From Paramicrosporidium saccamoebae (Eukaryota > Rozellomycota), in NCBI GenBank assembly GCA_002794465.1, contig MTSL01000172.1, positions 1-25,149 of the forward strand: DNA of 25,149 nucleotides, given 5' to 3'. Below the pieces are notes generated by a model. The model had not been told where the DNA came from and did not search any database. It was given only the letters and a program-made list of their open reading frames with translations. The stretch's first letter is position 1, and each line of letters starts with the position of its first letter. Shown here piece after piece: positions 1 through 10,600 of this stretch. The translations under genes and the position numbers were made by a program.

Positions 1-80
1 TTCCTCCGAGCGCTGAGCTTCCTCCGCATGCGGTGCTTTCTCTGAACACTGGGCTTTCTCAGAGCACGGAACCTCTGCGG
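1..80. repeat. 18-bp tandem repeat at window edge, about four copies
   Basis: Units at 1-17 (its first base lies outside the window), 18-35, 36-53 and 54-71 align with an 18-bp period. Each begins with a pyrimidine-rich CTTYCTC-type segment followed by a variable GC-rich half, and a partial unit follows to about 80. The array probably continues to the left. A multiple of three keeps all frames, so it may be coding. The minus-strand frame gives the most consistent hexapeptide. Confidence 0.6.
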
Positions 81-105
81 GTTTGACTAGGTCTGGAAGC
101 AGCAT
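1..105 (-). CDS. possible 5' end of a leftward gene with hexapeptide repeats (partial)
   Basis: On the minus strand a frame opens with ATG at 105 and stays open to the window edge for 35 codons. It reads into the 18-bp repeat as hexapeptides C-S-E-K-A-Q, C-S-E-K-A-P, H-A-E-E-A-Q, R-S-E-E. Alanine (GCC/GCA/GCT) and serine (TCA/TCG/TCT) codons differ only at the third base, which hints at coding on this strand. The problem is that this ATG overlaps the ATG of the rightward Mrc1-like gene within the same CATG. Two genes starting head to head on one tetranucleotide would be unusual, so either this start or the Mrc1 start at 104 may be wrong. I do not recognise the protein. Confidence 0.25.
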   Translation of the reverse strand, partial: MLLPDLVKPAEVPCSEKAQCSEKAPHAEEAQRSEE

Positions 106-1819
106 GTTGGACAGCACCCCCTGCTCGATGTTACGGATATCGGATGATGAATCACTCTCTGATGTTGCTACAGACAGTCTTCCTGCTACGACATCATTGC
201 CGTCGCTGACTGTAAAGACTCCAAAGGAGAAGCTGACCACAGTGCTCAAGGAGAGTGAGCGCCTGTTGAGAAACACCCGTCCGGAATTGGCCCAGACTAG
301 TGTCACTCGTCGATTAGATACATTTATTCAGTCTCTCAAGGAGGAGACTAAGGAAAAGCAAGTGGTCAAAGAACTGGAATCACCATGGGTGTCCCAGTTG
401 CCGGAGCATGTCCTGGCGAGGAGACCGCGCCTGTCAGCGGATAACGAACCGGGAGATAGACTGGAGATTGTCATTGGAGATGCCCAAAAGCACTTGCTCC
501 AGGCAAAATCCACAAGGATCTTAAGACAGTCAATCGCCCCCAAAGTGAAGAGAGCCAGTATTATAAAGTTGAATGAAGAGCTCGAAGTGAAAATTAAAGA
601 ACAACATGCGCTTGTGGTGGATGAGCGACAGGCAGAAAAAAGGTTGCTACAGCAAAAGTCGGCCGAAAGGGCAAACCAAGAGCGGCAAGAATCTGACGAC
701 GAATTTGGAATTTCTGAAAAAGAAGATGAAGTGGAAGCAGAGATTAATGAAAAAGTTTATCAAGAAGAAAGGGTGAATCTGGTCACTCGGCTTATTCATT
801 CAGATGATGAGGAGATTATTGCGCAGCCCGATTTTAGGATGGCAACGGCACCACCAAGAAGAAAGGTTGCGCTCTCCTCTGACGACGACGAGGAGGAGGA
901 GGAAGAGTTGCTTAATCATCTCATTGATGGCGGCTCGCCGGAAAAGGATAATAGTTTCCAGGGTCTCACTCAAATACTCTCTGGACAATTTGCTAATGAG
1001 CCAGCGGATGAACCAGCTACTGAAGAGGAACAACACACAGAGTTGGGTAGCGACCAAGAGTCTGAGACCATGAACAAGGGTACCACCGGGCTGATTGATT
1101 TCGAGGCTGAAGATGAAGATTCTGAAGTGTCTGCGGATGAAATTGACGAAGACGCAATTGCTCGAGAATTGCAAGAGTGTGCTTTTCTTGATGATGGTGC
1201 GGCCAGTGATGAGATGGATGATTCGGAACAGTTCATCCTTCACAGACAGCTGAAAGCGGAAGAAGAGGCTGCTGAAATGGAAATGTTTATGAACAGATTT
1301 GTGCCAGATGACGTTCTGAGAGAAACTGGTGCATATGCAGAATTGCGCAAAAAATACGCCGATAATGATGAAGACGGCACGGGACTGCAGGGAATGGCTG
1401 GCTCTAAATCTAAATATGGCCAGATTCGTGTACATACAGCCGATCAGGCGCAATCTCATCCAGATTTCCTGAAATTACTTGATCAGGATAGGCTATCAAC
1501 AGGATCAGAGCCAGAGACCGAGATGGATTCAGAAACAGAGTTGGAGGAATATGACGACGAATCGTGTGAAAAAATAATCCCAGATTTAGGGCATATGGAT
1601 TCCTTGCTGACAAGCTCCATGACAATCAACACGCTCACTCCAACCAGCAAAGCCAAGCGAATGTATATATCAGTTGACGATGAGGAGCTGAGGGCCAGAC
1701 TGTTGGTGAAAGAAAAGGATGATAACCAACCTGCATTGGATACCAAGCGGAACCGAACAACTTTTGAAACTGTATCTTCCCGACCAGTGATTGCCAAAGA
1801 AAAAATGGGCAAGAAATAA
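104..1819 (+). CDS. Mrc1/claspin-like DNA replication checkpoint mediator
   Basis: This single exon encodes about 571 aa from the first ATG in frame. The frame is open upstream as far as a TGA at 14-16 without another ATG, and a second Met codon at 128 is an alternative start. The protein is highly acidic and charged, with several Asp/Glu runs. Two stretches fit the Mrc1/claspin family: an N-terminal segment with KESERLLRN near residue 55, resembling the conserved EsqrLlR element, and LTQILSGQF near residue 290, resembling the family's L-C-S-G-x-F motif. A charged helical segment follows (HRQLKAEEEAAEMEMFM near residue 380). Family members travel with the replisome and relay stalled-fork signals to the checkpoint kinase; this role is inferred from the family. 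At 571 aa it is shorter than yeast Mrc1. Its C-terminal DEELRARLLVK matches decayed repeats just downstream. Fast divergence makes the assignment good rather than certain. Confidence 0.65.
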   Translation: MLDSTPCSMLRISDDESLSDVATDSLPATTSLPSLTVKTPKEKLTTVLKESERLLRNTRPELAQTSVTRRLDTFIQSLKEETKEKQVVKELESPWVSQLPEHVLARRPRLSADNEPGDRLEIVIGDAQKHLLQAKSTRILRQSIAPKVKRASIIKLNEELEVKIKEQHALVVDERQAEKRLLQQKSAERANQERQESDDEFGISEKEDEVEAEINEKVYQEERVNLVTRLIHSDDEEIIAQPDFRMATAPPRRKVALSSDDDEEEEEELLNHLIDGGSPEKDNSFQGLTQILSGQFANEPADEPATEEEQHTELGSDQESETMNKGTTGLIDFEAEDEDSEVSADEIDEDAIARELQECAFLDDGAASDEMDDSEQFILHRQLKAEEEAAEMEMFMNRFVPDDVLRETGAYAELRKKYADNDEDGTGLQGMAGSKSKYGQIRVHTADQAQSHPDFLKLLDQDRLSTGSEPETEMDSETELEEYDDESCEKIIPDLGHMDSLLTSSMTINTLTPTSKAKRMYISVDDEELRARLLVKEKDDNQPALDTKRNRTTFETVSSRPVIAKEKMGKK

Positions 1820-1823
1820 TAAA
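1818..1823 (+). promoter_or_regulatory. AATAAA polyadenylation signal overlapping the Mrc1-like stop codon
   Basis: The stop TAA at 1817-1819 is followed by TAAAG, so AATAAA begins on the second base of the stop codon. This is the canonical eukaryotic poly(A) signal; its use here is inferred. Confidence 0.55.
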
Positions 1824-1833
1824 GTATTTGTTG

Positions 1834-1890
1834 ATGCAGCTTGGTCCGTTGGATATCTATGTGAGGAATTGGGGGCCAGACTACTGGTAA
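1834..1890 (+). other. short upstream ORF echoing the next gene's start
   Basis: In repeat unit 1, an ATG opens an 18-codon ORF beginning MQLGPL and ending in TAA. The true start of the downstream gene in unit 3 encodes MQLAPL. The uORF is therefore a duplicated copy of the start region. If the transcript begins upstream of 1834 it would act as a decoy start; no promoter was identified to decide this. Confidence 0.35.
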
Positions 1891-2013
1891 AGGAGGGTAG
1901 GAGATGGTAAAGCACTTGTCAACGCAACTTGCTCCGCTGGATATATCTGCGAGGACTTGAGGGCTAGGCTTCTGGTAAAAAAGGTTGGAAATAATAAAGC
2001 ATTTTACTTGCCG

Positions 2014-4605
2014 ATGCAACTTGCTCCGCTGAACATATCCGATGCGTCAAAGACCTCTACAGGATTACCAAAGTTGCTTGGGTCAGTTCTGAAGAACACA
2101 GTGTTGATATTGATGCTGTCAGTATCGTTATATGATATACACTTGCGACCACAAGTATCGCCAGCCAAAGTGTATGAGACAATAAAGCCAGCCCCTCAAG
2201 CAAAACGACTCGTCTTTATTGTTTCCGATGGATTGAGGCAGGACGTGGCCTACAAGAACTTTCATGATGGCGTATTAACCAATATGCCAGGTATGTTACG
2301 GAGAACACGTCGTCCCGATTCTGTTTGTCGCACATCGATGGCTGATGCGCCCACAGAGTCTAGGCCAAGTCATGTAGCCTTATTGGCGGGCTTCCCTGAA
2401 GATTTGTCCAATGTCCTCAACGGGTGGAAACGGAACGGCCAAGAGTTTGATCATTTATTGAAACGCGCCCGTCATGCCTTTGCATTTGGAGGACCGGATG
2501 TCGTCGAATTCTTTGACGGCCCCAATGTACGAATTAAGAGTTTTCCGTATGAAAGATATCACGCGGACCCAGATCCCTCCAACTTGGACCTGTGGTCCCT
2601 CAATGAATTCCGCAGTCTTCTTGATAGTGAGGGGGCAAAGGAGCGGATCGAGGGGGATGGTGTCGTTTTCTTTGTGCATCTAGCGGGTGTTGACACTAGT
2701 GGCCATAGACACGGCGCTTTGTCTCCAAATTACAGTGGAAATGCCCAATATGTAGATTCAGTGATTAGCGCCATTGAGACAGCCACTGAAAAGCGCTTTA
2801 AAGACTCACAGACGCTCTTTATCTTTACTGCTGATCATGGGTTCCCTAATGTCGGTGGACATGGCGGAGCAGACATTCATTCAAGATCCTGTCCCTTTGT
2901 GGCGTGGGGCATACCGGCACTCCAAGGAGTCGGACGCGGATGCCAGTTGCAAATACAGCAAAAGAGTATTGCGTCATTTGCGTCAGCTCTACTTGGTCTT
3001 TCGTTCCCTGCCAATAGTCTCTTGCCAGTTCCCGGGGAACTGATGAATCTACCCAAATCTGAGAGGAGTAAGATGCTGATTTCGAATGCGGGACAATTAC
3101 TAAACGAATACAACGCGTACACTTCCACATTGCATGGTCGACCATCCATGTGGTACGATCTGGTCACTTTACAGTCTGTCGCTGAATCATATTCCAGCCG
3201 ACTGACCGCTCTTGTGAAGCAAACAGATACTGACGTTGCTGAAAAGGCCGCAAGCCTCATTTCTGACATTTGCCGTTCGCGTGGACGAGCCGCTTTGTTG
3301 CGTGCTCTTTTTTCTGGATTCCCTTTTGTTTTTGGCTGCATAGGATTAGTCTTGCTCAATTACAAGGGGAAGCTTGCATCATCTACAATTGGCATAGTAC
3401 CCAAAACTAGCGCAGTATCCAAAGCTGGTATAGCCTACAAAACTGGAATATCGCCTGCAATGGTCATAGCATCCGCAGTCTCGGCTGCCGCCGCATTTGG
3501 ATGGTGGTTTTTGGCATTCCGATCATTACCGTCGTTGATGGCGTCTTTTATTGCAGCTTTCATTTGGTCCACGGCTTTCCCGACCATCCAGTTCTCCGAA
3601 TTGTGCTCTCTCTTCGTGCAATCTGCAACGATTGCTGCCGTTTTGTGGAGTCCATGGATGTTGCCCATCTTGACAGTGTTGATACTGTTTCAGAAAAACG
3701 CTACCAAGGCTCTTATATACAAGAGACTTGCTCTGGGGGTACTCTTGTCTATTGCTACATTGACAAAGTATCAGTCGCTACGCCATATTGTTGCAGTCGT
3801 GGGGACCTTTTCCTGCGCTTATGGAATCTTGGACATGCTGGGTGGTTCATTGTCGGGGCTTGAACATACCATAGTCCGTGTCTTGACAGTCGAGTTGGGA
3901 GTTCTTCTAAAGGTTCTGTTGGCATCCAGAATGATCTGGCCCGCAGCTGCAACTCCCTTGGCATTCCTCAGCTATGTAATTATTGTGGGGACCGTGACTG
4001 TAGCTTGTGGTGCGCTCCACAGACGGGGCAATCTCGCCGCCATGTCGTCAGTCTTGTGTGCTGGTCTTGCCCTGGCCACGTTAATACTGATGGTTGATCC
4101 AGTGCTGATCTTCTCCATGTGTGCGGTATTAGTGTACACGGCTACGCTGGTCTGGGACAGTACGGTCGTTTATGAGACAATTGGTAATGGCGCGGAGAAG
4201 CCTCGTTTTCCATTATTGCTTTTGCTACTCATACTGACAATTGGCCCAGGTGGCTTGTCCTTTGCCACATCTAATGATCAGTACACTGCCGGTCCTCTCC
4301 TATCCATCCTTAAAGCACCACGGCAGAGTCAAATCCTGTTCACAGCTGTGCCTGGGATCCTCTTCTTTGTCACTTTGATCAAAAGAATCCATCAAAGTCG
4401 GGCCGCGGACATTTTTGATTCGCTAATTGAGCTGGCCATGTTAATTTCTGGGCCAACTACCGCCATTATGATGGCTTGCTTGCCGTATGCTGAAAGCTGG
4501 CTTGAAATTGGCACTGGGATCGGCAAGATTTACCTTGCTGCACTTTTTCCTCTAATTCCTTGTATCTGTTCCGGGTTGCTTGCCACGATTTTAAAGAATA
4601 AATAA
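2014..4605 (+). CDS. GPI ethanolamine phosphate transferase 1 (PIG-N/MCD4 family)
   Basis: About 863 aa in one exon. The enzyme adds ethanolamine phosphate from phosphatidylethanolamine to the first mannose of GPI anchor precursors in the ER membrane. The N-terminal alkaline-phosphatase-like domain is intact: SDG with Asp72, TESRPSHVALLAG with the expected nucleophile Thr114, HLAGVDTSGHRHG with Asp227 and His231, and TADHG...GGHGG with Asp274, His275 and His283. Also typical is RHAFAFGGPDVVEFF. A hydrophobic anchor at about residues 28-43 precedes the luminal domain. From about residue 420 onward there are many hydrophobic segments, the PigN membrane domain. The ORF is open upstream without ATG to 1957, so 2014 is chosen as the first ATG in frame. 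The 5' coding end lies in the decayed repeat. The length is slightly below the family's usual 900-1000 aa, with no active-site loss. Confidence 0.93.
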   Translation: MQLAPLNISDASKTSTGLPKLLGSVLKNTVLILMLSVSLYDIHLRPQVSPAKVYETIKPAPQAKRLVFIVSDGLRQDVAYKNFHDGVLTNMPGMLRRTRRPDSVCRTSMADAPTESRPSHVALLAGFPEDLSNVLNGWKRNGQEFDHLLKRARHAFAFGGPDVVEFFDGPNVRIKSFPYERYHADPDPSNLDLWSLNEFRSLLDSEGAKERIEGDGVVFFVHLAGVDTSGHRHGALSPNYSGNAQYVDSVISAIETATEKRFKDSQTLFIFTADHGFPNVGGHGGADIHSRSCPFVAWGIPALQGVGRGCQLQIQQKSIASFASALLGLSFPANSLLPVPGELMNLPKSERSKMLISNAGQLLNEYNAYTSTLHGRPSMWYDLVTLQSVAESYSSRLTALVKQTDTDVAEKAASLISDICRSRGRAALLRALFSGFPFVFGCIGLVLLNYKGKLASSTIGIVPKTSAVSKAGIAYKTGISPAMVIASAVSAAAAFGWWFLAFRSLPSLMASFIAAFIWSTAFPTIQFSELCSLFVQSATIAAVLWSPWMLPILTVLILFQKNATKALIYKRLALGVLLSIATLTKYQSLRHIVAVVGTFSCAYGILDMLGGSLSGLEHTIVRVLTVELGVLLKVLLASRMIWPAAATPLAFLSYVIIVGTVTVACGALHRRGNLAAMSSVLCAGLALATLILMVDPVLIFSMCAVLVYTATLVWDSTVVYETIGNGAEKPRFPLLLLLLILTIGPGGLSFATSNDQYTAGPLLSILKAPRQSQILFTAVPGILFFVTLIKRIHQSRAADIFDSLIELAMLISGPTTAIMMACLPYAESWLEIGTGIGKIYLAALFPLIPCICSGLLATILKNK
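4597..4602 (+). promoter_or_regulatory. AATAAA encoded by the last two sense codons before the PIG-N stop
   Basis: The gene ends AAT AAA TAA, so the hexamer lies inside the coding sequence and abuts the stop codon. Only 72 bp separate this stop from the next gene's ATG. Confidence 0.5.
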
Positions 4606-4677
4606 TGTTTTTAAGTGGATCCTTGGCCCTGGACTGGCAATCGTTGAAATACTGCTTGGAGGCCGTAGTTACGACAT

Positions 4678-7600
4678 ATGAAGGTTAAGAAGCAGCCTAG
4701 TAAAAAGCTGCAGCCTGCGGTATCCTTTGCTAATATTTTATAATATTCGGTAGCCTTTAGAAGTCACGACGTTTGCCGAAAAAGCGCTATCTACAGATGA
4801 CAAAGACCTTGCGAGCTTGTTATCAGTGCATTGTGGAGAACGGTGGACATTTCCCAAAAGTGACCTGTTCCACTGGGTGCCCCTTCTAGACCGGTTTGAC
4901 GAATCGCTGGCGCGGGTAATTGAAGCACACTGGGATAAGGAAACGCATCTGCAATCGTCGGCTCTGAATGAAAGCCAGAGTCTTTTGGTGAATATACTAG
5001 TCTTCACGCGGTTGCTGTTGGAGAATTGTTCTAGTCGGAACATTTTCTGTTCTTATGATAGATTAAAGAGACTGCTGGTGACGGACGATATGGAAGTGCT
5101 AGAAAAGGTTTTAGAATTATTGCTCATTCCAGCCCGTAAGCTCGACTCACAGACCAGTTTACGAAATACGTTTGAGAGAGAAATTGGGACCGACGAGTTG
5201 GCCATCCTCGCTCAGCTGGCTCTGCCGTTTATCCCAGAAATGGGCGAGCTCGAGGAAGCTAAATTTGCTTTACGGTTCAGGGAGTATCATGCGCAACGCC
5301 TCCCCTCCTTGATGGCCAGTAGTTCCGATCTTGTGCAGTACATTAAAATGTTGTCAACTGCCATATTTCTCATGGCACAGCCCGAGGGATCTGTGGATTC
5401 TGCCTTTTTTGCCATGTCGCCCACTCTTGTTGCCGACACTGCAAAGATGCTCACTCCCGTTCCCCGGGGATTGATGAAGATGGAGTTGGCCGCGTTATCG
5501 ATTCTTCGCAGTTGTCTCAAGAGCTCCAGCCGATGGAATGAGATTATGTTGGCTCTGAACATTTCTGCCGGCCATGGTCCTGTCGCATCGATATTCCGGA
5601 TGATTGTAGATTCTATTGTTGCCGGTCTGGACGTTTTGCCGTATCCCACAATGTTCACCTATGCATTCATGGACTTTGTCAGTGTCCTTGTCACGCAGGT
5701 GGATTTAGACGAGTCGTTTTCCAATTCTGGATTTGTCTCGGATGCTGTCCGTGCGATTGACGCAGTTCATCCCCGCTACTACAAGGTTTTGGAAAAGACG
5801 TTGTATATTTTGGATGCCTTGGTACACCACTACTCCACCGCCTTGGATGCGTTTTTCATATACAACGGAATCTTTGCAGTAGTCAAGCAAATAACCTCTT
5901 TTGTCGATGCAAGCATTGCCGCCTTGGATCGGGAGCCAGATCAGCCCCCGCTTCCCCATGCCGAGGCTATCCTCCTGCAGTGTCTTTTGCGATTTGTCGA
6001 CAAGATGCTGAATAGTAATGGCGCCGATGACCGTCTTCGCAATCTCTTGGAGGGGCCGTTGTTTAAAGGGCTTCGAGCCATTTTTGAACGGGCTGATAGT
6101 TTCAGTGTGGAAACCATCTCCCACTCGGTCAGCATCACTGCTAGCTTTATCCACAACGAGCCCACGGGACTCGGAGTCTTGCAAGAAATTGGAACCCCCC
6201 AGGCTCTCTTGCAGGCCATCAAGAAAAGGATTCCAACAAGTTCGGAATTACTCGCCAAGATCCCGTATGCCTTTTCTGCAGTCTGTTTGAATAGTAATGG
6301 TACGGAAAACTTTGCCGCTACTGATCCGGTCGAGACGCTTTGCAATGCGTTTTTGGATCTGGACCTGCTAAAGCTGCTGCGAAGTAGATCCACCGCTAGT
6401 AGTTTGGGAACTGCCATGGACGAGTTTATCCGACATCATCCACAATTTCGTCCCATGGTGATTGCCGACATTGTAAAGGCCCTCCGTCGTGTCCCAGCTG
6501 TGGTGGCAGAGCTTGCAGCTGATCCTGTAAATGTGGACCTATTTTCAGGATGTCAGCTATCTGTAGTTGACAAGAGTGCTCCAGAGAAGCGAGTCGAGCC
6601 AGTACTGTCGCAAATATTAGAGACCTTTTCCTCATTCATTGAGGGAGTGGTGCAGACTCCTTCGCACGCTCGGGAATTTATCGATGCGGACGGTGTAAAT
6701 GCCATGATGGAAGTGTTCTATGCACCAGGAATATCGTTTGATTTTACCGTCTACAACGAGTCGCTTTCGATTTCACACATGCTGCGAGTCCTCAGCGACC
6801 TGGATGGTGATCATGTAATAGCGTCAGTCCTGCGACATTGGGTGAAGCGCGCACCAGAGATGGAAGAAATCTTGTCTGATGTCACACCCCACTCTTACTT
6901 TTCACAAGTTCTTGAATCCCTCGACTCTCCGGTGATTGACTCGGCAAATAAGCATTTCCAATTGCTGACATCAACATTGGCCGTTATTGGACTTCTCCGG
7001 GATTTATATGTTACTCATGCATACACTTTTGCTCGAGTTGGAGGATCGCTGATCAAGGGATTTGCCTCGATTGAGGGCGAGGCGGCTGTTGTCCTTCTTG
7101 CTATCTTGTTAAAAGTGTCCAGTTGGGAGTTGGGCCATTTGTTCCAATCCTTGGATGAATCCCACGCAGCAGGAGTCTTGCTGAAGGCAAAGACTGACTT
7201 TAAGGCTCCAGTGTTTGCTACCTTTTCTGGTGCACTTGCCCAGCTGTCTCCAGGTAGAAAATTGTTGCATTTGAGCGACGAGGAGCTGAAGAGCCTAGCA
7301 CCGGAATCTAGTGCACGCGTCAAAAATGTCCTCATAGTGTCGTTCACACTACAGCGCATCATGACAAACATTTCAGCCATCTTTGGCGGTCTCTCCAAAA
7401 TGCTGGCTTCTCGAAGTGCGGGTGATGAATTGCATGCCAAGCTGTGCGATCATGTTGCAAATTGTGCAATCAACGCCCTCACATGGCTTAATACGGATGG
7501 GAAGACTGTATCTATAGATTTGCGCTCGTTCTTGTTCACCCATGTTATGCAGTTCCTTCCTGTCATCTTTTTTGATGATGGTGCTAATCGAAGCACGCTA

Positions 7601-10600
7601 ATGGAGCCGGTGGTGACGTCCTTTATCAAGTTGGGCGGAATGAAAGACTTGACGAGTGCTGTAAAGGACTTTTTACTATCAGCCTCCATTGAGAACATTA
7701 CTCCGGACTATATAATGGCGGTCAAGGAGGCGCTCAACTTGTTCGCGAGAATGGTTGATCCGAATCTCAAGGCCACTGGAGCTCGTGACGAGCACGATGC
7801 ACTGCGAGAAATGGTTGCACTGTTTTGTTACGAATTCCCGTCCCTGTCAAAAGAGTTTCGCACCGCTCTGGGTGGTCCAGTCTTGTCACTAGTTCTCACC
7901 TGTTACTCCAGCCTTATTCAGCTTAACCCTGCTGAGGACTCTCAGTCTCGAGGCCAGACACTAAAGGACTTTAGGAGCAATGTCAAGAACAACTTTGGGA
8001 TGATTGCACAAGAATTTCTTGAATGTTCCCCTGACACTGTTGTTGAAGTTGCAACCTTGATGAAGACTTGTGTGAAAACTGAGATGGGTCTTGCGCGGGC
8101 CGAATCTGCGGCAAGTAGTACTGAAGTGAAACCGGTGAGAGACGATGACACTGTGAATTCCGTACAAAGTCCAAGTTCAAACCCTGTAAGTCTTCAGACT
8201 GAGTCAGAGACATTCCATAGTAGGGTTGAGCCTATCTATTCGTGGGTGCTTTCTGCAGACTGTCCCCTTTCGTTAGACACCCGTCTTTGTCTCCTCGCAG
8301 GGTCAGCTAATTGCAGTGCACGTAAATTTATGTATCCTCTGCTGGTGGACGCTCTTCCGTCATTTTTGAATGCATTCCAACTTGCAAGCACGACGCAAAA
8401 CTCAAAGGCTATGGCGGGAGGATTGTTACTGCTGGCCGAGATTGTGTTCATGTCCACGGTCCCGCTCGTGGAGGAAGAGACGATCCATGGGAAAAAGATT
8501 GATCCTGCAATGATTTCTCAACTCGTAAAGCTGGCTCTTGATTGCATCTCCTCTGACAGGGTTGACTTGGACATTGACCTCAGCTCCCTGTATCTCCTCG
8601 CCTCCCTCACTAGAGTCGAGGAGGCCTCCAAGTCTATTGATGTGGCGACACTGATCCCTGCCCTGATTAGACGGGCTGTCGAATGTTTGCAAAGCAGGGA
8701 CCGTCGCTATCGGTCCATGGCCACCCTTTCAGTGCTAATTTTGCGACATTTGATTGAAACATTGGCATATCTGTCCATCTTGATTGATGTGGAAGTTTCG
8801 TCCATCAATCTTCCGTTTGGAAATCGAGCCAAAGTGAACACTTTTTTGTCTACGGGAAATTTGGAATTTTGCGCATGTCGTGACTTTGAATCGTTCAGGG
8901 TTGCCATTGCAAAGCATTACAAACTTTATTGGGATGACCCAAACTGGCAAGATCAATCTGATTTAACTTTTGCCTCTCGAAAACTGTTTGCAACCTCGGA
9001 GGAACCAAAACCTTCCAGCCCTTCCCAGGAGGATTTGAAAAATGCAGAGCTATCGCCAAAGGCGTCGTTAATCATTGAGACTTTGATGGGCGAGCTGATG
9101 AAGATGAACACTTTTCCCCCCTCAGAAAGCGCCGAGGCCAACGAAAAGGCCGAGACTGATGAAGCGGTGGTGATGGCCCATTTCAAGCGCTGCTCAATCT
9201 TGGTCTCAATAGTTGAACTCGTCCATTCATATCCAGTCTGCCGCGAGGCCTTACTATCTGCCTCAAACTTGTCTGATTTCATGGCCTTTTTGTTTGACAA
9301 GATGACACCCAGTGGAGAGCTTGCCGGTTCCCTGGGCTCAAGAGTCTTTGTCAACGAATCCATGTGGGTGAGCCATCTCTTGGATGAGATTTGCATGGGT
9401 CCTCAGCAAGCTTCAGTCCCCGACCGATTAACTGTTCTACCAGAGCGGGTGAAGCTTGTTGTTGACTCTCTCGGATCGTCTCTGGTAAGATTTACGGCCG
9501 ATTGTGGCTCGTCCATTGATACTTATTCCAAAATGTCACGGGCATGGTGTCTAATCATGACTGTGTTTGTGCTGATCAGCGTCAAGTCAAGTTCCACATC
9601 AACGAGAATGCAGAGCCCTGTGCAGGCTGCCGTCACTGCTAGGATGCTTGAGAAGGGATTTGTTGCCCATTTAACCACCATCTTGAAGAATATTGATCGG
9701 AAAGCGCCAATGGCACCAATGGTGGCCGCCAAGATTATCTTTTCACTGGAAATTCTTGCTCGTCTCGGTAACAAGTTGAATAATATTGCCTCGGGTGGCT
9801 CCGTCAACATGCTGCTTGAAGGGGAAGGGGACTTTAGTGAAGACGACGACATGTCCGATGGATTGTCGGACGAAATGGATGATGACATGGATGATGATAT
9901 GTCTGATGACATGGACGATGAGATGGATGATGGAATGGACGACGATTCAGAGAGCGACGACATGATGTCGGTTGATGATATGAGTGCCGATGACATGGAC
10001 ATTACAGACTATTCTGATGATGATGATGACGAGAGTGAGGATAGCGACATGATGTACTCGGATATTGACGATGAAGGCTACCGTGTCATTGTCCAACCTC
10101 CAGTGGGTCGTTCTGGTCCGGCCGCCGATGCCGCTTCGTCAGGATTCCATGTTATCCCAATGGACAATTTTGCCGGTAGTGGGGAGATGATTCGGAGTGC
10201 CTTTAGAACCGATCCATTTGGCATGGAGGATACTATTGATAGTCGCCGTTTCCATGAAGACCAGGATGAGGAAGACGAAGACGGAGATGGCGAATATCTT
10301 AGTGAAGAATCCATGGATGAGGATGGTTTCAGTGTGGAGGAAGATGAATTTGACGAAGATGGCCAGTTCTATAATGACAATCTCGTCATGTCCCTCCGTC
10401 CTCGTGGCGCCTTTGCCCGTCGAAATATTCCTGGCCGGCTCATTGATTCTGAAGTGCGGACTTTTGCTTCTCAGACTAGAGAAGTTGACGTGTTCCTTCA
10501 TCCGCTCATCGGTGGGCACGTTGAAAATGTCCCAAGAACGTTTGGATTCGACGTCGGCAGACTTCCGGGCGGACCGCAGGCGTCCCAACAGGCAACCAAG

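Larger units (their letters stand above)
1813..2045 (+). repeat. decayed 87-88 bp tandem repeat with coding character
   Basis: Three units align: about 1816-1903, 1904-1990 and a truncated 1991-2045. The common TAAAG lies at 1820, 1908 and 1995. A related but more diverged copy lies in the Mrc1-like reading frame at about 1662-1720, with GGCCAGAC at 1693 versus 1874. Read in one frame, units 1 and 2 give similar peptides with the core CEELGARLLVK and CEDLRARLLVK, matching DEELRARLLVK in the Mrc1-like tail. Differences between the units include several synonymous third-base changes. The frame is broken by a TAA at the end of unit 1 and a one-base length change. Unit 3 contains the ATG of the downstream GPI transferase gene. 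Confidence 0.75.

Noticed and set aside
81-102. 22-nt intron near the Mrc1-like start
   Set aside because: GTTTGA...CAG could be read as an intron, but joining either upstream frame to the downstream codons gives a frameshift and early stop, and it does not end in TAG like the others.
800-1459. 219-aa open frame on the minus strand
   Set aside because: It lies fully antisense to the acidic Mrc1-like coding region. Its Phe/Leu-rich product is what the reverse of GAA/GAT-rich codons gives, and no family features were seen.
4720-4760. Alternative acceptor at 4760 for E3 ligase intron 1
   Set aside because: CTTTAG at 4755-4760 looks like a good acceptor, but splicing there puts exon 2 out of frame; the TAG at 4751-4753 keeps it.
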